From NCBI RefSeq assembly GCF_021729085.1, contig NZ_JAJSAR010000002.1, forward strand, positions 434,001 to 498,000: a DNA stretch of 64,000 nt, in the 5' to 3' direction. The translations under genes and the position numbers were made by a program. A model generated the notes under the pieces. It had not been told where the DNA came from, ran no database searches, and was given only the letters and a program-made list of their open reading frames with translations. Of the stretch, positions 62,966-64,000 are shown in pieces (the first letter of the stretch is position 1; each line of letters begins with the position of its first letter). Source of the stretch: Pseudohongiella sp. O18 (GTDB taxonomy: Bacteria; Pseudomonadota; Gammaproteobacteria; Pseudomonadales; Pseudohongiellaceae).

Positions 62966-64000
62966 TTACGTTGTTTCTTCATGCGCTTGGTCGGTGAAGG
63001 CCGACAAATGAAATTCTGCGGCTTCTTCGACCTCTTTGACGCCAGTTGCACTGACTTGCGGCACCTCGCCGCCTGCCAGTACCTCAAGAACTGCATGTAC
63101 GCCCTGTGATAGGGAGGTCAGGTTATACCCGCCCTCCAGGACCAGCGCCAACCTGCCATCGCAATGTTTTTCTGCAATCCTCTGCACAATGCTGGTGATG
63201 ACCTTAAAGCCATCATAAGTCAGGTTCAGGGCCATATCGTTGCGGTGGGGGTCAAAACCCGCTGAAACCAGCACCAGGTCCGGTTTGAAATGGTCGGCTG
63301 CTGGAACGAGAATCTCTCTGAAGGCCTTTTCGAATGCCACATCACCTGCCGATTCCGGAAGTGGCACATTGATGGTGTAACCCTCGCCGATGCCTGCGCC
63401 AACTTCTTCAAGGTGGCCCGATCCTGGGTAGAAAGGCGCGGCGCAGTGAGTATCAAAAAACAGCACACTGGAGTCAGCCCAAAATATATCCTGAGTGCCA
63501 TTGCCATGGTGCGCATCCCAGTCGATGATCAGAATACGTTCGCAACCTAACTTGGCGTGCGCGTGCGCGGCCGCCACGGCAACATTATTGATCAGGCAGA
63601 ATCCACGCGCGCGCACCGGCTCTGCGTGATGGCCCGGTGGCCTGACCAGTGCAAATGCACTGTCAGACTTGCCTTTAACCACCGATTCTACGGCGGCGAT
63701 AGCCAGCCCTGCGGCCATGACGGCTGCCTCAATGCTGTCCGGCGATACGGCGGTTGTATCCGAGTCCAGCCAGGCACGTTTGCCGGTCAGAGAGAACAGA
63801 TAATCCAGATAGGCACTGGTGTGAACGCGTGCCAGTTGTTTGTAGCTCGCTTTTGGTCCGGTTCGGTACTGCACGCCAGGTATGGGGTTTTCATCCAAGT
63901 AGGATTTGACTGCAGAAATGCGGCCCGGATGTTCAGGATAACTCCACTTGAAGTCCAGCTCGCTGAGGATGTGCCTGACGCGTTTTTCCACGCGGCTGGG
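62966..64000 (-). CDS. Histone-deacetylase-family protein, runs off right edge
   Basis: The frame is open to the last base, so the true start is probably outside the window. WSYPEHPGRISAV, RPPGHHAEPVRARGFCLINNVAVAA (H-H pair and GFC), IDWDAHHGNGTQDIF (zinc-binding D and H) and LEGGYNLTSLSQ near the end are the family motifs, and the Zn ligands look intact. Members are acetoin-utilisation/AcuC-like or acetylpolyamine amidohydrolases. Convergent with the GGDEF gene, 14 nt apart. Cytoplasmic. Confidence 0.9.
   Translation of the reverse strand, partial: PSRVEKRVRHILSELDFKWSYPEHPGRISAVKSYLDENPIPGVQYRTGPKASYKQLARVHTSAYLDYLFSLTGKRAWLDSDTTAVSPDSIEAAVMAAGLAIAAVESVVKGKSDSAFALVRPPGHHAEPVRARGFCLINNVAVAAAHAHAKLGCERILIIDWDAHHGNGTQDIFWADSSVLFFDTHCAAPFYPGSGHLEEVGAGIGEGYTINVPLPESAGDVAFEKAFREILVPAADHFKPDLVLVSAGFDPHRNDMALNLTYDGFKVITSIVQRIAEKHCDGRLALVLEGGYNLTSLSQGVHAVLEVLAGGEVPQVSATGVKEVEEAAEFHLSAFTDQAHEETT

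Noticed and set aside
1-64000. CRISPR array
   Set aside because: No series of evenly spaced direct repeats was seen anywhere in the window.

Overview
The window looks like a chromosome segment of a marine or environmental gammaproteobacterium. The host-type genes (PutP, alanine dehydrogenase, IorA/IorB-type oxidoreductase, M61 peptidase, delta-class carbonic anhydrase, GlxA-type regulator, PhzF, CIA30) and the moderately GC-rich coding style fit that group. The genus is not identifiable from the sequence alone.

Layout. (1) 1-14.4 kb: the late end of a siphovirus-type prophage, all on the + strand. It holds two carbohydrate/methyl-transfer genes, neck and tail-completion genes, tail tube, a frameshifted tail-assembly chaperone pair, tape measure, tail tip, fibre and two small membrane proteins. 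It ends at a 45-nt 3' fragment of a tRNA-Arg gene (14551-14595), read here as the attachment site. (2) 14.6-20.4 kb: an AT-rich defence island. It contains an unrecognised 275-aa protein with a Shedu-type DUF4263 nuclease, a SIR2-STAND (Avs5-like) protein and a HEPN/AbiU2-like protein. Two cassette boundaries show attC-like hairpins with the upstream stop codon inside the left arm, so the island may be an integrase-less integron (CALIN-type) array. (3) 20.7-26.3 kb: ald and putP, then a YefM-YoeB module, a VapBC module flanked by attC-like sites, and a serine hydrolase. (4) 26.5-50.4 kb: ordinary chromosomal genes. These include a two-component system beside a delta-class carbonic anhydrase, a plastocyanin-like/beta-barrel pair, a hybrid histidine kinase, iorAB with its TetR regulator, two serine hydrolases or glycosidases, exported RidA proteins, a Nudix gene without a canonical start, a decayed GST and an M61 peptidase. 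(5) 50.4-64 kb: hipBA with repeated operators, a small protein carrying a tubulin-like signature segment, a GlxA regulator diverging from rhodanese and GNAT genes, PhzF, CIA30, DUF2306, an AraC-type regulator, TfoX, an M10-like metalloprotease, a diguanylate cyclase and a histone-deacetylase-family enzyme that runs off the right edge.

How it fits together. The tail genes are coupled by ATGA-type overlaps and behave as one late operon, with readthrough of hairpins. The tRNA-Arg locus appears to be an integration hotspot with prophage on one side and anti-phage genes on the other. The four defence genes form at least three transcriptionally co-oriented units. The most unusual items are the tubulin-like small protein (52674-53159), the attC-bounded defence genes with a possible new Shedu partner, and a -1 frameshift site in the tail chaperone.
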